From NCBI GenBank assembly GCA_945983355.1, contig CAMFSU010000020.1, positions 43,746 to 107,745 of the forward strand: 64,000 bases of DNA, in the 5' to 3' direction. Made by a program: the position numbers and the translations under genes. Shown one piece after another: positions 40,857-50,806 of the stretch. Within the stretch, counting starts at the first letter, position 1. Each line of letters starts with the position of its first letter. The notes beneath the pieces are model-generated. The model did not search any database and had not been told where the DNA came from. It worked only from the letters and a program-made list of their open reading frames with translations. The stretch is from an uncultured Clostridia bacterium (GTDB lineage: Bacteria; Bacillota; Clostridia; Oscillospirales; Acutalibacteraceae).

Positions 40857-43286
40857 TTATTTAAAAACAAACTCGTTTTCTTTAAATTCGCATATTACCC
40901 TGTCGCCTTTTTTAATGCTGCCATCCAAAATCTTTTCGCTTAAAACATCTTCAATTTTGTTTTGAATTTCACGCCTTAACGGTCTTGCGCCGTAAACCTC
41001 ATCAAAGCCCCTTGTGGCAAGCTCGGCTTTAACGCTGTCGTCAAAGGTAATATCAATTTCAAGCGCCTTGGTACGCTGTGCTAAATTTTCAAGCATTTTT
41101 TCGGCAATTTCTTCAATTTGCGGTTTTGTAAGCTTTGTGAAAACCACAATATCATCAACACGGTTTAAAAATTCAGGGCGGAAGGTGTTTTTAAGCTCGT
41201 TCAAAACGGCAGTCTTAATATCGGCATTTCCATCTTCCCCGCCTTGTGAAAAGCCGAAGCTCACACGCTTCTCAGTAATAAGCCGTGCCCCCACATTTGA
41301 AGTCATAATAATAACGGTGTTTTTAAAGTCAACCCTTCTTCCCTGTGAATCGGTTAAAATTCCGTCCTCTAATATTTGAAGAAGTATATTAAACACATCG
41401 GGGTGCGCTTTTTCGATTTCATCAAATAAAACCACTGAATATGGGTGGCGGCGTACTTTTTCGGTAAGCTGACCGCCCTCATCAAAGCCGACATAACCTG
41501 GTGGCGAGCCAACCAAACGGGAAACTGTGTGCTTTTCCATATATTCCGACATATCAAGCCGTATCATCATATTTTCATTGCCAAACATTGCGGCGGCAAG
41601 CGCCTTGCAAAGCTCGGTTTTGCCAACACCCGTCGGCCCCAAAAATATAAATGACCCAATTGGACGCTTGGGGTCTTTAAGACCTACCCTACCACGCCTT
41701 ATCGCTTTAGCAACGGCAGTTACTGCCTCATCCTGACCAACAATTCGGTTGTGAAGCTCGCTTTCCATTTTTAAAAGTCGGTCACTTTCCTCTTCGGTCA
41801 GCTGTGAAACGGGCACACCTGTCCAGCTTGAAACAATTTGTGCGATTTCCTCAACACCTACTGTGCCGTTTATATGTGCATTATCCTTTTTCCACGCTTC
41901 ACGCTCGGCTTCGAGGTCGGCTTTAAGGTTTGTTACCTCATCACGTAAAGCGGCGGCTCTTTCAAATTCCTGTGAATTTATTGCTTCCTCTTTTTCCTCA
42001 TCAATTTCGGTAATCTTTTGCTCGAGCTCTTTAATTTTTTGCGGTATTGCCGATGCATTAAGTCGCACACGGGAAGCCGCCTCATCAATAAGGTCAATTG
42101 CCTTGTCCGGCAAGAAGCGGTCGCTTATATATCGTGAAGATAGCATAACCGCCGATTTTATCGCCTCATCAGTAATGGTAACCTTATGATGCGCCTCATA
42201 TTTATCACGAATACCCTTTAAAATTAAAACGCTGTCCTCTTCGTTTGGCTCATTAACAGTAACCGGTTGGAAACGGCGTTCAAGTGCGGAATCCTTTTCA
42301 ATATTTTTGCGGTATTCAGAAAGAGTTGTAGCCCCTATAAGCTGAAATTCACCGCGTGCCAATGACGGCTTTAAAATATTTGCAGCGTCAGTTGAACCCT
42401 CGGCCGAGCCCGCACCGATTATGGTATGAATTTCATCGATAAATAAAATTATATTGTCTGACTTTGTTACCTCTTCGATAATAGATTTTATTCTATCTTC
42501 AAAATCGCCGCGGTATTTTGTACCCGCAACAACACCTGTTAAATCAAGTGTGAAAATTCTTTTATTTTGCAAAATTTCGGGCACATTGCCATCACAAATT
42601 TGTTGTGCTAGCCCTTCAATAATTGCGGTTTTGCCCACACCCGGCTCACCCACTAAGCAGGGGTTGTTTTTTGTGCGGCGGCACAAAATTTGAATTACAC
42701 GCTCAACCTCTGCCTGTCGGCCGATTACGGGGTCGATTTTACCGTTTTTGGCGTCATGCGTTAAATCTCTGCCATATTTTGAAAGGGTGGGTATTTTATC
42801 GTTTTTGCTGCTTTCCTGAGGTTTTTCGGTCTTGGTGTTAATATCAACCCCCGTCGCCTCCAAAAGCTCACGGGTAAGATTTGCAACATCCACATCCAAA
42901 TCGTTTAAAAAACGAATAGCAAAGTTGTCACCCTCGCCAAGTATTCCAAGAAGCAAATGCTCAGTGCCGACAAGCTGTTTGCCCGAATTTATCTTGCTCG
43001 ACATTGCAAGCTCAATTACCTGCTTTGCGCGGGGTGTGAAAAAGTCAGGCGACAGTCTGGTTTTTGTGCCGCAACCAATTTGACTGCGGATAAGGTTTTC
43101 AACACTGTCAGCCGTCACACCGTATTTTGTCAAAATAGCCGAAGCAACACCGCCGCCGACACGCAAAAGTCCTAAAAGCAAATGCTCACTTCCGACATAG
43201 GTGTGGCCTAAAATTTCGGCCGAATTTATTGCTTGGTTTAACGCCTCATTAGACTTGGCGGTAAAACCTTTAAAGTTATATTTCAT
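40857..43286 (-). CDS. clpC: ATP-dependent chaperone ClpC
   Basis: Class I Hsp100 unfoldase that feeds ClpP and, with McsB, degrades arginine-phosphorylated proteins. The 809 residues contain the Clp N repeat (1-145), first AAA+ with GEPGVGKT near 215, a UVR-containing middle domain near 420-455 and second AAA+ with GPTGVGKT near 545. It is the last gene of ctsR-mcsA-mcsB-clpC, directly after mcsB, and is controlled by CtsR. Confidence 0.96.
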   Translation of the reverse strand: MKYNFKGFTAKSNEALNQAINSAEILGHTYVGSEHLLLGLLRVGGGVASAILTKYGVTADSVENLIRSQIGCGTKTRLSPDFFTPRAKQVIELAMSSKINSGKQLVGTEHLLLGILGEGDNFAIRFLNDLDVDVANLTRELLEATGVDINTKTEKPQESSKNDKIPTLSKYGRDLTHDAKNGKIDPVIGRQAEVERVIQILCRRTKNNPCLVGEPGVGKTAIIEGLAQQICDGNVPEILQNKRIFTLDLTGVVAGTKYRGDFEDRIKSIIEEVTKSDNIILFIDEIHTIIGAGSAEGSTDAANILKPSLARGEFQLIGATTLSEYRKNIEKDSALERRFQPVTVNEPNEEDSVLILKGIRDKYEAHHKVTITDEAIKSAVMLSSRYISDRFLPDKAIDLIDEAASRVRLNASAIPQKIKELEQKITEIDEEKEEAINSQEFERAAALRDEVTNLKADLEAEREAWKKDNAHINGTVGVEEIAQIVSSWTGVPVSQLTEEESDRLLKMESELHNRIVGQDEAVTAVAKAIRRGRVGLKDPKRPIGSFIFLGPTGVGKTELCKALAAAMFGNENMMIRLDMSEYMEKHTVSRLVGSPPGYVGFDEGGQLTEKVRRHPYSVVLFDEIEKAHPDVFNILLQILEDGILTDSQGRRVDFKNTVIIMTSNVGARLITEKRVSFGFSQGGEDGNADIKTAVLNELKNTFRPEFLNRVDDIVVFTKLTKPQIEEIAEKMLENLAQRTKALEIDITFDDSVKAELATRGFDEVYGARPLRREIQNKIEDVLSEKILDGSIKKGDRVICEFKENEFVFK

Positions 43287-44291
43287 TTATAAATCGCCTC
43301 TAATCATATTTGCACGGCAAATGTCACGGTCAAACGGTTCCATTACACCGTACTTTTGCATCAGCATATATGGCTGTGCTTCAATTAAAATTTTAATGGG
43401 ACTGCAATCTAAATCAATTATGCCCATACTTTTGCCAAGCTTAACACGCGAAATTAAATTTATCATTTCTTCACTTGTTAAAATTCTTGCGCTTTTAAGT
43501 GTGCCAACTGCACGCCAGCAAATATCTTCAAGCTTGATTTTATTAAGCGTTTCTCTTGCCTTTAATTCCTTTTCAATAAGCTGTGTTGTAATTATTTTAA
43601 GGTTTTCGAGGGCATTTTTTTCGCTAATCCCCAATGTGATTTGGTTTGAAACCTGATAAAGTGAAGCCAAGGATTTCGAGCCCTCGCCGTACATTCCCCT
43701 AACAGTAAAACCAATTTTGCTTATCGAATCAATAAGCCCGCTAATTTCACCGTTATTTTCGAGAGCGGGTAAATGCAGCATTACCGATGCACGAAGTCCC
43801 GTTCCCAAGTTTGTAGGGCATTCGGTTAAAAAGCCGAGCGCCGAATCAAAGGCAAAATTAAGCTGTGCCGACAAAAGCGAGTCAACACTTTCGGCTAAAT
43901 CATAGGCATCCTTCAAATTCATACCTGATTTTAAGACCTGAATACGAATATGGTCCTCTTCGCCTATCATAATACTTATGCTTTCATCCTCTGACAGTAT
44001 GATAGCCGTATCCTCGGTCTTTGCGGCAAATTCGGGGCTTATAATATGTCTTTCCACCATTGCATAACGCTGAATTTCGGGTATATCGGACATATTTATA
44101 TATTTAAGGTTTTTAGCAAAGGGAGTATTGCTGTTTAGAACTGCCGATTTTACCTGCTCGTTAAGTGCTTTGCGGTCATCATCGGTCATTTTGCTCGGAA
44201 AAGGCAAATTTTCAATATTTCTTGCAAGTCGTATGCGACAGCTTACCGCAATATCGTTTTGTGCAGATAAGTCGTTATACCATCTACTCAT
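43287..44291 (-). CDS. mcsB: Protein arginine kinase McsB
   Basis: Phosphorylates arginine residues, marking proteins for ClpCP. The 334-residue guanido-kinase-like protein starts MSRWYND and has VSCRIRLARN near 20, the catalytic-loop Cys in FLTECPTNLGTGLRAS near 155 and the allosteric RDxxRA motif (RDICRA) near the C-terminus. I use the ATG at 44291 with GGAGG; the frame extension to 44324 lies inside mcsA. Confidence 0.95.
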   Translation of the reverse strand: MSRWYNDLSAQNDIAVSCRIRLARNIENLPFPSKMTDDDRKALNEQVKSAVLNSNTPFAKNLKYINMSDIPEIQRYAMVERHIISPEFAAKTEDTAIILSEDESISIMIGEEDHIRIQVLKSGMNLKDAYDLAESVDSLLSAQLNFAFDSALGFLTECPTNLGTGLRASVMLHLPALENNGEISGLIDSISKIGFTVRGMYGEGSKSLASLYQVSNQITLGISEKNALENLKIITTQLIEKELKARETLNKIKLEDICWRAVGTLKSARILTSEEMINLISRVKLGKSMGIIDLDCSPIKILIEAQPYMLMQKYGVMEPFDRDICRANMIRGDL

Positions 44292-44292
44292 A

Positions 44293-44769
44293 TTATTTGC
44301 CCTCCATTTCCTTAATTTTATCACGAATTACTGCGGCCTGTTCATACTTTTCTTCGGCAACAAGGCGTGATAATTCTTGCCTTAAATCATCTATTGTTTT
44401 TTCTCTCGGTCTTACAACAAGCGGTGCACGGTTGGGTATTTTACCTGCGTGTGATGAAGCACCGTGAATTCTTTTTATATATGGTAACAGCTCTTCTCTA
44501 AAAGTTTTATAACACTGACTGCAACCCATTTTACCGCTGTGGGCAATATCGGCAAAGGTGGTGCCGCAAAGCGAGCATTGCTTTTGGTTTTTAAGGGTGG
44601 GCTGTGAAACCTCGCCAAGAAGTGATGCCAACATACCTGTAATGCTACTCGAGCCATAGCCACTTTCAGCAGCGCAGGCACTGCAAAGGTTATATTCTTT
44701 AACTATCCCGTTAACCACTGTTTTTATATGAGTGGTTGCGTGATTTTTTCCACATTTTTCACAAATCAT
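44293..44769 (-). CDS. mcsA: McsA, zinc-binding activator of McsB
   Basis: A 158-residue protein with two zinc-binding CxxC modules (MICEKCGKNHA and CSACA; then CSLCGTTF and CSQCYKTF) and a C-terminal UVR motif (LRQELSRLVAEEKYEQAAVIRDKI). It activates McsB and helps inactivate CtsR. The ATG at 44769 has AGGAG; the in-frame ATG at 44778 directly abuts that site and is rejected. Confidence 0.94.
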   Translation of the reverse strand: MICEKCGKNHATTHIKTVVNGIVKEYNLCSACAAESGYGSSSITGMLASLLGEVSQPTLKNQKQCSLCGTTFADIAHSGKMGCSQCYKTFREELLPYIKRIHGASSHAGKIPNRAPLVVRPREKTIDDLRQELSRLVAEEKYEQAAVIRDKIKEMEGK

Positions 44770-44781
44770 AAATAACATCTC

Positions 44782-45234
44782 CTAAATTTGTGTCATAAGC
44801 ATTTGCTTTAAAATTACCGCACGGATATTATCTTTATACCGCGGTGGGATATTTTGCATTACCGAATTTGAAACCGCCGCCGCCATTACCTTGGCAACCT
44901 CGCTTGAAACCACACCGCTTTCGATACAGTTTTCAAGCAAAACACGGGTTGAAAGCGAATCAATGCTGTCACCTATTGCATTTATTATGTGCATAAGTGC
45001 CGAGGTATGATTCATCATAACACGCTTTATGCGGATATATCCCCCGCCACCGCGACGGCTTTCAATAATATAGCCGTGCTCTGGTGTGAAGCGGGATGAT
45101 AAAACATAATTTATTTGGCTTGGCGCACATCCCATTAAATTTGCAAATTCATTTCGTTGAATTTCGGCGGTGTGTGCCTCAGATTCGTTTAGCATTTTTA
45201 TAATTTCTTTTGTAATTAAATCACTTAATCTCAT
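44782..45234 (-). CDS. ctsR: Heat-shock repressor CtsR
   Basis: Represses clp genes at normal temperature. The 150 residues have an N-terminal winged helix (MRLSDLITKEIIKML, EIQRNEFANLMGCAPSQINYVLSSRF) and the glycine-rich thermosensing wing RRGGGGYIRI near 63. Starts at the ATG at 45234; the extension to 45288 covers the operator and promoter. First gene of its operon. Confidence 0.96.
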   Translation of the reverse strand: MRLSDLITKEIIKMLNESEAHTAEIQRNEFANLMGCAPSQINYVLSSRFTPEHGYIIESRRGGGGYIRIKRVMMNHTSALMHIINAIGDSIDSLSTRVLLENCIESGVVSSEVAKVMAAAVSNSVMQNIPPRYKDNIRAVILKQMLMTQI

Positions 45235-45257
45235 AAAATCACCTTTTAGCAAAGCTT

Positions 45258-45274
45258 TTTGACCTTCTCTGACT
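45258..45274 (-). promoter_or_regulatory. CtsR operator
   Basis: Minus strand AGTCAGA-GAA-GGTCAAA matches the CtsR direct heptad repeat (RGTCAAA-N3-RGTCAAA) with one mismatch. It sits just downstream of the -10 box, fitting repression. Confidence 0.82.
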
Positions 45275-45277
45275 TTA

Positions 45278-45305
45278 ATTATACACAAAAGTCAGGAAAA
45301 GTCAA
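45278..45305 (-). promoter_or_regulatory. Sigma-A promoter of ctsR-mcsA-mcsB-clpC
   Basis: Minus strand TTGACT (45300-45305), 16-base spacer, TATAAT (45278-45283). Confidence 0.8.
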
Positions 45306-45330
45306 ATACTTTTTAAAAACTTTTTTTGTA

Positions 45331-45357
45331 ACACCTTCAAAAATATAACATAGTATG
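45331..45357 (+). promoter_or_regulatory. Possible sigma-K-type promoter of the Cys-rich peptide gene
   Basis: AC (45331-45332), 16 bases, then CATAGTAT (45349-45356) resembles the mother-cell sigma-K pattern AC-N16/17-CATANNNTA. Short motifs like this occur by chance, and no convincing sigma-A promoter was seen for this gene. Confidence 0.3.
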
Positions 45358-45387
45358 TAACGAAAACCAAAAAGGAGGTTATTCAAT

Positions 45388-45507
45388 ATGTGTAATAATG
45401 GTTGTTCTTGGATTATCATCTTAATCCTCATCCTCTTCTGCTGCGGCGGTTGGGGCAACGGCGGTTGCGGCTGTGACAACGGCTGTGGCAATAACGGTTG
45501 CTGCTAA
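45388..45507 (+). CDS. 39-residue Cys/Gly-rich membrane-anchored peptide
   Basis: AAGGAGG at 45372-45378 precedes ATG at 45388, and the frame ends TGCTGCTAA at 45507. The peptide begins MCNNGCSW, continues with a pure Ile/Leu helix (IIILILILF), then CCGGWGNGG and a tail of Cys, Gly, Asn (CGCDNGCGNNGCC). It has nine Cys and eleven Gly out of 39. Similar tiny Cys/Gly-rich peptides occur in Clostridia, sometimes labelled chorion-like or YjcZ-like, without known function. It is divergent from ctsR and has its own terminator. A spore-coat role is only a guess. Confidence 0.8.
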   Translation: MCNNGCSWIIILILILFCCGGWGNGGCGCDNGCGNNGCC

Positions 45508-45520
45508 TCCATAGGCAAAT

Positions 45521-45554
45521 AAAAAATCGGTACCCAATAGGGTGCCGATTTTTT
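45521..45554. terminator. Bidirectional terminator between the Cys-rich peptide gene and glnN
   Basis: Stem AAAAAATCGG-ACCC with GGGTGCCGATTTTTT and an AATA loop, T runs on both strands, between converging genes. Confidence 0.88.
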
Positions 45555-45560
45555 AAATTT

Positions 45561-47645
45561 TTAAATTTTAAAAAGCAAATCACCATAGCTTGGATATGGC
45601 CAATCACTTTCGGGAACAACACTTTCAGCCGAATCGGAATATTTGCGAATATCCGCCATAAGCTTTAAAATTGTGTCGTGATATTCGGTGGCTTTTTTAA
45701 GTATATCCTTTTCCCTTTCGGACGATGCAACCGCCATTTTAAGTGCTGAGGAAAGTGAAAAAAGCTCTTTATTGGCGGCAGTAAGGCGGCTTAAAAGCTC
45801 GCTTTCAACACTGCTGTCCACACGGATAGAGTTTTTGTTGTTTATGGTTTCACACAAAATATTAGAATATCTTGTAATAGCGGGAATAACACCTCGATTT
45901 ATCATATCAAGAAGTGTTAACGCTTCAATATGTATTACCTTGGTATAGTTTTCGAGAATAATATCAACACGCGAATTTATTTCGGCACGGTTTAATACCC
46001 CGTGGCGTTCAAACAGTGCTATATTTTCTTCGGTTTTCAAAAGTGGCAAGGCATCTACCGTACTGCGAAGATTCAAAAGACCTCGTTTTTCCGCCTCTGC
46101 CTCCCATTCGGCCGAATAACCGTCACCGTTAAAGATAATGCGCTTGTGGTTTTCCATAACCTCTTTAACGATAAGGTTAATTTCAGCGGATATATCTTCA
46201 GCTTTTTCAAGGCGGTCGGCATAGTGCTGAAACACATCTGCCACCATTGTGTTAATCATAACATTGGTGTCGGAAATAGATGAGGCCGAGCCAAGCATTC
46301 TAAATTCAAACTTATTACCCGTAAACGCAAAGGGTGAAGTGCGGTTGCGGTCGGCATTATCCTTTTTAAATTCAGGGATAATTTCGGCGGCAATTTTCAT
46401 TTTAACACGCTTTGCATTGTCGTGGTGGTTGCCGTTTGCAACTGAATTAAGCAAATCGGTAAGCTCTTCACCAAGGAAGATTGAAATAATTGCAGGCGGT
46501 GCTTCGTGACCGCCTAAACGGTGGTCATTACCCGCAGTTGCAACTGCAATTCTTAACAAATCCTGATGCTTGTCCACCGCTTCAATAACAGCCGCCATAG
46601 TTAAAATAAACAGCTTATTATCAGCAGGGTTTTTGCCCGCTTTTAAGAAATTTACACCTGTGTCGGTTGAAATTGACCAGTTGTTATGCTTGCCGCTTCC
46701 GTTTACCCTATCATAAGGTTTTTCGTGCAAAAGACAAACAAGACCATGGCGAAGCGCTGTTTTCTTCATAAATTCCATTGTAAGCTGATTATGGTCAGCC
46801 GCAATGTTGGTTGTGGTGAAAATCGGAGCTAATTCGTGCTGTGATGGAGCGGCTTCGTTATGCTCGGTTTTAGCCAAAACACCAAGGCGCCATAATTCCT
46901 TATCAAGCTCACGCATAAAGGCGGCAACACGGGGTTTCAAAACACCGAAATAATGGTCGTCCATTTCCTGACCCTTTGGTGGCATTGAGCCGATTAAGGT
47001 GCGACCGCAATAAATTAAGTCAGGGCGTTTATCGTAAAGGGTTTTATCAACCAAAAAATATTCTTGTTCGGGACCAACAGTTGTAGTGGTGCGTTTAACA
47101 TCATCAAAGCCAAGCGCCTTTACAATGCGAAGTGCCTGCTTATTTACTGCCTCCATACTGCGAAGCAAGGGGGTTTTTTGGTCGAGCGCCTCGCCCGAAT
47201 ATGAGCAAAACGCAGTTGGTATGCAAAGGGTTTCATCCTTTATAAAGGCATAAGAACTTGGGTCCCACGCGGTATAGCCACGCGCCTCAAAGGTTGCACG
47301 AAGTCCGCCCGATGGGAACGAGGAGGCATCCGGCTCGCCCTTAATAAGCTCCTTACCCGAAAATTCCATAATAATATGACCGTCTTCGGTTGGAGAAATA
47401 AAGCCGTCGTGCTTTTCGGCGGTAATACCTGTAAGCGGCTGAAACCAATGGGTAAAGTGGGTTGCACCCTTTTCTATTGCCCAGTCCTTCATAGCAGATG
47501 CGACAGTATCAGCGATACCACTGTCAAGACCTTTTCCCTCTTTAATTGAACTTTTTAAGATTTCGTATGTATCGGCAGGCAAACGCTCCTTCATAACCGA
47601 GTCATTAAAGACATTTGTGCCGAAAAATTCATAAACCTTTTCCAA
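45561..47645 (-). CDS. glnN: Type III glutamine synthetase GlnN, TTG start
   Basis: Assimilates ammonia into glutamine. The 694-residue length is that of GSIII, far longer than GSI (about 450). Motifs include [10 protein letters not shown] near 195 (metal-binding Glu), [12 protein letters not shown] near 262, KHNNWSIST near 318 and NRTSPFAF near 430. Start is TTG at 47645 with GGGGG seven bases upstream. Monocistronic with its own strong promoter and terminator; no glnR-type operator was recognised. Confidence 0.96.
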   Translation of the reverse strand: MEKVYEFFGTNVFNDSVMKERLPADTYEILKSSIKEGKGLDSGIADTVASAMKDWAIEKGATHFTHWFQPLTGITAEKHDGFISPTEDGHIIMEFSGKELIKGEPDASSFPSGGLRATFEARGYTAWDPSSYAFIKDETLCIPTAFCSYSGEALDQKTPLLRSMEAVNKQALRIVKALGFDDVKRTTTTVGPEQEYFLVDKTLYDKRPDLIYCGRTLIGSMPPKGQEMDDHYFGVLKPRVAAFMRELDKELWRLGVLAKTEHNEAAPSQHELAPIFTTTNIAADHNQLTMEFMKKTALRHGLVCLLHEKPYDRVNGSGKHNNWSISTDTGVNFLKAGKNPADNKLFILTMAAVIEAVDKHQDLLRIAVATAGNDHRLGGHEAPPAIISIFLGEELTDLLNSVANGNHHDNAKRVKMKIAAEIIPEFKKDNADRNRTSPFAFTGNKFEFRMLGSASSISDTNVMINTMVADVFQHYADRLEKAEDISAEINLIVKEVMENHKRIIFNGDGYSAEWEAEAEKRGLLNLRSTVDALPLLKTEENIALFERHGVLNRAEINSRVDIILENYTKVIHIEALTLLDMINRGVIPAITRYSNILCETINNKNSIRVDSSVESELLSRLTAANKELFSLSSALKMAVASSEREKDILKKATEYHDTILKLMADIRKYSDSAESVVPESDWPYPSYGDLLFKI

Positions 47646-47674
47646 AAATATTCCCCCAATATATACTTATAATA

Positions 47675-47703
47675 AATATACTTAAAAATACACCGTTTGT
47701 CAA
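47675..47703 (-). promoter_or_regulatory. Sigma-A promoter of glnN
   Basis: Minus strand TTGACA (47698-47703), 17-base spacer, TATATT (47675-47680). Confidence 0.8.
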
Positions 47704-47711
47704 TGCTAATA

Positions 47712-48308
47712 TTAGTTATTTAAAAAGTTAATATTATTAGAGATTTCATCCATTTTATCCTTCCAAAAATAACAGTCGGGCATTTTTAGGTTAGTCTTGC
47801 TGTTGGTGATTATAATATTGAAAAAATCCACACCTACCCCTTGCTCTTTGATTTTTGAAAAAACCGATAAAATTATCATTTGGCGAAGATTATTATCATT
47901 ATTTGTTGATAATAAATCTACAACCTGACCGCCCGTATAACGCAGGGTTTCACCATCTATTTCAAGGTTTATGCCCTCAAAATAGTCTACCATTTTTGCT
48001 ATAAGGTTATAATCGGCATTAACAACAAAATCCGCCTTATACCCCTTACTTTCGGTTTCCTGCGGGTTAATCATAACCGTAATAGAAGAATTTTCAAAGT
48101 CTAAATAGGTATAAACACATCTTGTGCCGAAATTAAGCATTACGCCCTTACTTTCGGGAACATAGTCGTAATACGGCACAGACTCATTTTCAATTTCTGT
48201 GGGTGTTGTAGTTTGGCTTTGGATATAATAATACCCCGCCCCAATAAAAATCGCCACACACCAACCGCTTATAACAAAGGTTTTTAAAAATATTTTAAAG
48301 CTTGACAC
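47712..48308 (-). CDS. Membrane-anchored protein of unknown function, GTG start
   Basis: A 198-residue protein I do not recognise with confidence. It has one N-terminal helix (about residues 8-28) and an extracytoplasmic domain with SVPYYDYVPESKGV, SITVMINP and VDYFEGINLEIDGETLRYTGGQVVDLLS. The last stretch is reminiscent of a short or degenerate LytR-CpsA-Psr domain. The arginine cluster expected in an active LCP phosphotransferase is not seen. GTG at 48308 follows a GGTGA site; the extension to 48356 runs through the ftsH terminator. It lies between ftsH and glnN. Confidence 0.6.
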   Translation of the reverse strand: MSSFKIFLKTFVISGWCVAIFIGAGYYYIQSQTTTPTEIENESVPYYDYVPESKGVMLNFGTRCVYTYLDFENSSITVMINPQETESKGYKADFVVNADYNLIAKMVDYFEGINLEIDGETLRYTGGQVVDLLSTNNDNNLRQMIILSVFSKIKEQGVGVDFFNIIITNSKTNLKMPDCYFWKDKMDEISNNINFLNN

Positions 48309-48333
48309 ATAAATCACCAATATGATTATGCCC

Positions 48334-48372
48334 AAAAAACAACGGAGATAACCCATTAAAGTTATCTCCGTT
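48334..48372 (-). terminator. Terminator of the rnjA-ftsH gene run
   Basis: Perfect 12-bp stem AACGGAGATAAC/GTTATCTCCGTT followed on the minus strand by GTTTTTTGG, just past the ftsH stop. Confidence 0.9.
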
Positions 48373-48379
48373 AAAAAAA

Positions 48380-50236
48380 TTATTCTTCTATTTCAAGTGG
48401 CTTATTTTCCATAAGTGCCAAGAATTCGTTACCCTCAACCTTTTCTTTTTCAAAAAGAATTTTTGCGGTTTCGTGAAGCTTCGGCATTGCATTTTTAAGA
48501 ATTTCAAGTGCTCTGTTATACTGTGCCATAACTATTGCTTCAATTTCATCATCAATTAAAGCGGCAGTCTTTTCAGAATAATTGGGTGTGGATGAAAAAT
48601 CACGGCCCAAGAACACTTCATTATTGTCATTGCCATATTTAACAAGACCTAACTTTTCACTCATACCATAGCGTGTAACAATTTGTCTTGCCAAATCGGT
48701 AGCGCGTTCGATATCGTTTGAAGCACCTGTGCAAATATCATTTTGTGTCAACTGTTCAGCCGCACGGCCACCCAAAAGCGAGCAAATTTGTTCAAGTAGC
48801 TGATTGCGTGAAACATGGCCCTTTTCTTCGTTTGGAAGATACATTGTATAACCCGCCGCCATACCGCGACGGATAATTGAAATTTGGTGAACGGGGTCTT
48901 GGGTTGGCAAGAAATAAGAAACAACTGCGTGGCCTGCCTCGTGATAAGCAGTAACCATTTTGTCCTTATCGCTTACAATGTGTGATTTCTTTTCAGCACC
49001 CATTACAACCTTAATGGTGGCTTCCTCAACCTCGGATTGTGTAATGGCCTTTTTACCGCGGCGAACCGCCAAAAGTGCCGATTCATTTAAAAGGTTTGCA
49101 AGGTCGGCACCTGTAAAGCCGGAGGTTGACTTTGCAATAGTTTTAAGCGATACATCAGGGCCTAATGGCTTTCCGCGTGAGTGAACCTTTAAGATTTCTT
49201 CACGGCCCTTAACATCGGGATAATTAACCATAATTTGTCTGTCAAAACGACCGGGGCGCAAAAGCGCCTTATCCAAAACATCGGGGCGGTTGGTTGCAGC
49301 CATAACAATAACACCCTCGTTATCGCCAAAGCCATCCATTTCAACAAGTAATTGGTTTAAGGTTTGCTCTCTTTCATCGTGACCACCACCAAGGCCTGTA
49401 CCTCTTTGGCGACCAACAGCATCTATTTCATCAATAAATACAATAGCGGGGGCTTCTTTTTTTGCTTGCGAGAAAAGGTCGCGCACACGGGATGCACCAA
49501 CACCTACAAACATTTCAACAAAGTCAGAGCCCGAAATTGAAAAGAAAGGAACACCCGCTTCGCCTGCAACAGCACGAGCCAAAAGGGTTTTACCTGTACC
49601 GGGAGGGCCCATCAAAAGCACGCCGCGAGGTATTTTAGCACCCATTTCGCCAAACTGCATTGGGTTTTTAAGGAAGTCAACAATTTCAGCCATTTCTTCC
49701 TTTTCTTCATCCGCACCCGCAACATCGGCAAAGGTGGTTTTTCGCTTTCCGTCATCACGCCTTGCGCGAGATTTACCAAATGTCAAGGTTTTATCAGCTC
49801 CCATTTGTGCTGACATTTTCCTAAATACAAGGAAATAAAGCGCAGCAAAGGTGCCAATTAACAAGATAATAGGTAAAAGACTTGAAAGCATAGCGTTACT
49901 GCTGCCACGCTCATAGTGATACTTGATTTTTTGGTCTTCGGTTTTAGCGTTTTGATTTATTTCTTCAACCGCTTCATGAACATCATGCCAAAAGATTTCA
50001 GTGTCAGCAACGGTGAAACGGTAGGTTTTGCCGTTTTCACGAAGCTTATACTTTAACTGACCGCTGTAATTATTAAGCTCATATTCAGAAACCTTGTTTT
50101 CCTTTATAAGCTCAACAATTTGGTAATATTTCTTTTCGGCTGTATTTTTGTTCAAAAATGAAACCATACCGACAGTAATAATTAAAATTAGCGGTATGCC
50201 AAGGTACAAAAGTACATTTTTAAAATTCTTTTTCAA
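48380..50236 (-). CDS. ftsH: Membrane AAA+ zinc protease FtsH, TTG start
   Basis: Degrades membrane and short-lived proteins. The 618 residues have two N-terminal membrane helices (about 8-27 and 118-138) around an outside loop, the AAA+ domain with [16 protein letters not shown] near 208 and [13 protein letters not shown], and the zinc site HEAGH near 430. The start is TTG at 50236 with AAGGAG. It follows tilS and hpt, the conserved tilS-hpt-ftsH order. Confidence 0.97.
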   Translation of the reverse strand: MKKNFKNVLLYLGIPLILIITVGMVSFLNKNTAEKKYYQIVELIKENKVSEYELNNYSGQLKYKLRENGKTYRFTVADTEIFWHDVHEAVEEINQNAKTEDQKIKYHYERGSSNAMLSSLLPIILLIGTFAALYFLVFRKMSAQMGADKTLTFGKSRARRDDGKRKTTFADVAGADEEKEEMAEIVDFLKNPMQFGEMGAKIPRGVLLMGPPGTGKTLLARAVAGEAGVPFFSISGSDFVEMFVGVGASRVRDLFSQAKKEAPAIVFIDEIDAVGRQRGTGLGGGHDEREQTLNQLLVEMDGFGDNEGVIVMAATNRPDVLDKALLRPGRFDRQIMVNYPDVKGREEILKVHSRGKPLGPDVSLKTIAKSTSGFTGADLANLLNESALLAVRRGKKAITQSEVEEATIKVVMGAEKKSHIVSDKDKMVTAYHEAGHAVVSYFLPTQDPVHQISIIRRGMAAGYTMYLPNEEKGHVSRNQLLEQICSLLGGRAAEQLTQNDICTGASNDIERATDLARQIVTRYGMSEKLGLVKYGNDNNEVFLGRDFSSTPNYSEKTAALIDDEIEAIVMAQYNRALEILKNAMPKLHETAKILFEKEKVEGNEFLALMENKPLEIEE

Positions 50237-50257
50237 AGAAAGTTCTCCTTTTTCAAT

Positions 50258-50797
50258 TTATTCAGAGTAAACCTTCGGTGAAAGCACACCGACATAACTC
50301 AAATTTCTAAATTTTTCATTATAGTCAAGACCGTAACCAACAACAAATTCATCGGGTATAACCTTGCCTATATATTCAGCGGTAATATCTGCCTTTCGGT
50401 TAGAGGGCTTGTCTAAAAATGTGCAAATTTTAACACTTGCAACATTTCGGCCAAGAATAACATTTTTAAGATATGAAAGGGTTAGACCCGAATCTAAAAT
50501 ATCCTCAACAATAAGTATGTGCCTTCCTTCAGGATTTATATCCAAATCCTTTTTAAATGCAACCTGACCTGTGGTTTTTGTGCCGCTGTAAGATGAAACC
50601 GACATAAAATCAATTTCACATTCACAGTCAATTTCGCGGACAAGGTCAGACATAAAAACCGAACTGCCCTTTAAAACACAAACAACAAGAGGATTTTTCC
50701 CCTCGTAATCGGCTGTGATTTCTTTACCTAATCTACGGCAAATTTCAGCAATTTCTTCTTTTGATATTAAAACCTTTTCAATAATATCCTTTTCCAT
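50258..50797 (-). CDS. hpt: Hypoxanthine phosphoribosyltransferase
   Basis: Purine salvage: hypoxanthine (and guanine) plus PRPP to IMP/GMP. The 179-residue protein has the PRPP-binding motif [14 protein letters not shown] near 100, [14 protein letters not shown] near 40 and [15 protein letters not shown] near 157. Nine bases after tilS; typical tilS-hpt-ftsH neighbour. Confidence 0.97.
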   Translation of the reverse strand: MEKDIIEKVLISKEEIAEICRRLGKEITADYEGKNPLVVCVLKGSSVFMSDLVREIDCECEIDFMSVSSYSGTKTTGQVAFKKDLDINPEGRHILIVEDILDSGLTLSYLKNVILGRNVASVKICTFLDKPSNRKADITAEYIGKVIPDEFVVGYGLDYNEKFRNLSYVGVLSPKVYSE

Positions 50798-50806
50798 AAA
50801 ATCCCC

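Noticed and set aside
45279..45622. Two minus-strand frames rich in Pro/Gln and in Arg/Cys/His
   Set aside because: They are the antisense of the Cys/Gly-rich peptide gene and its surroundings and have no ribosome sites.
48309..48356. Longer N-terminus for the unknown protein after ftsH
   Set aside because: It overlaps the ftsH terminator hairpin, and a GTG with a good ribosome site lies at 48308.
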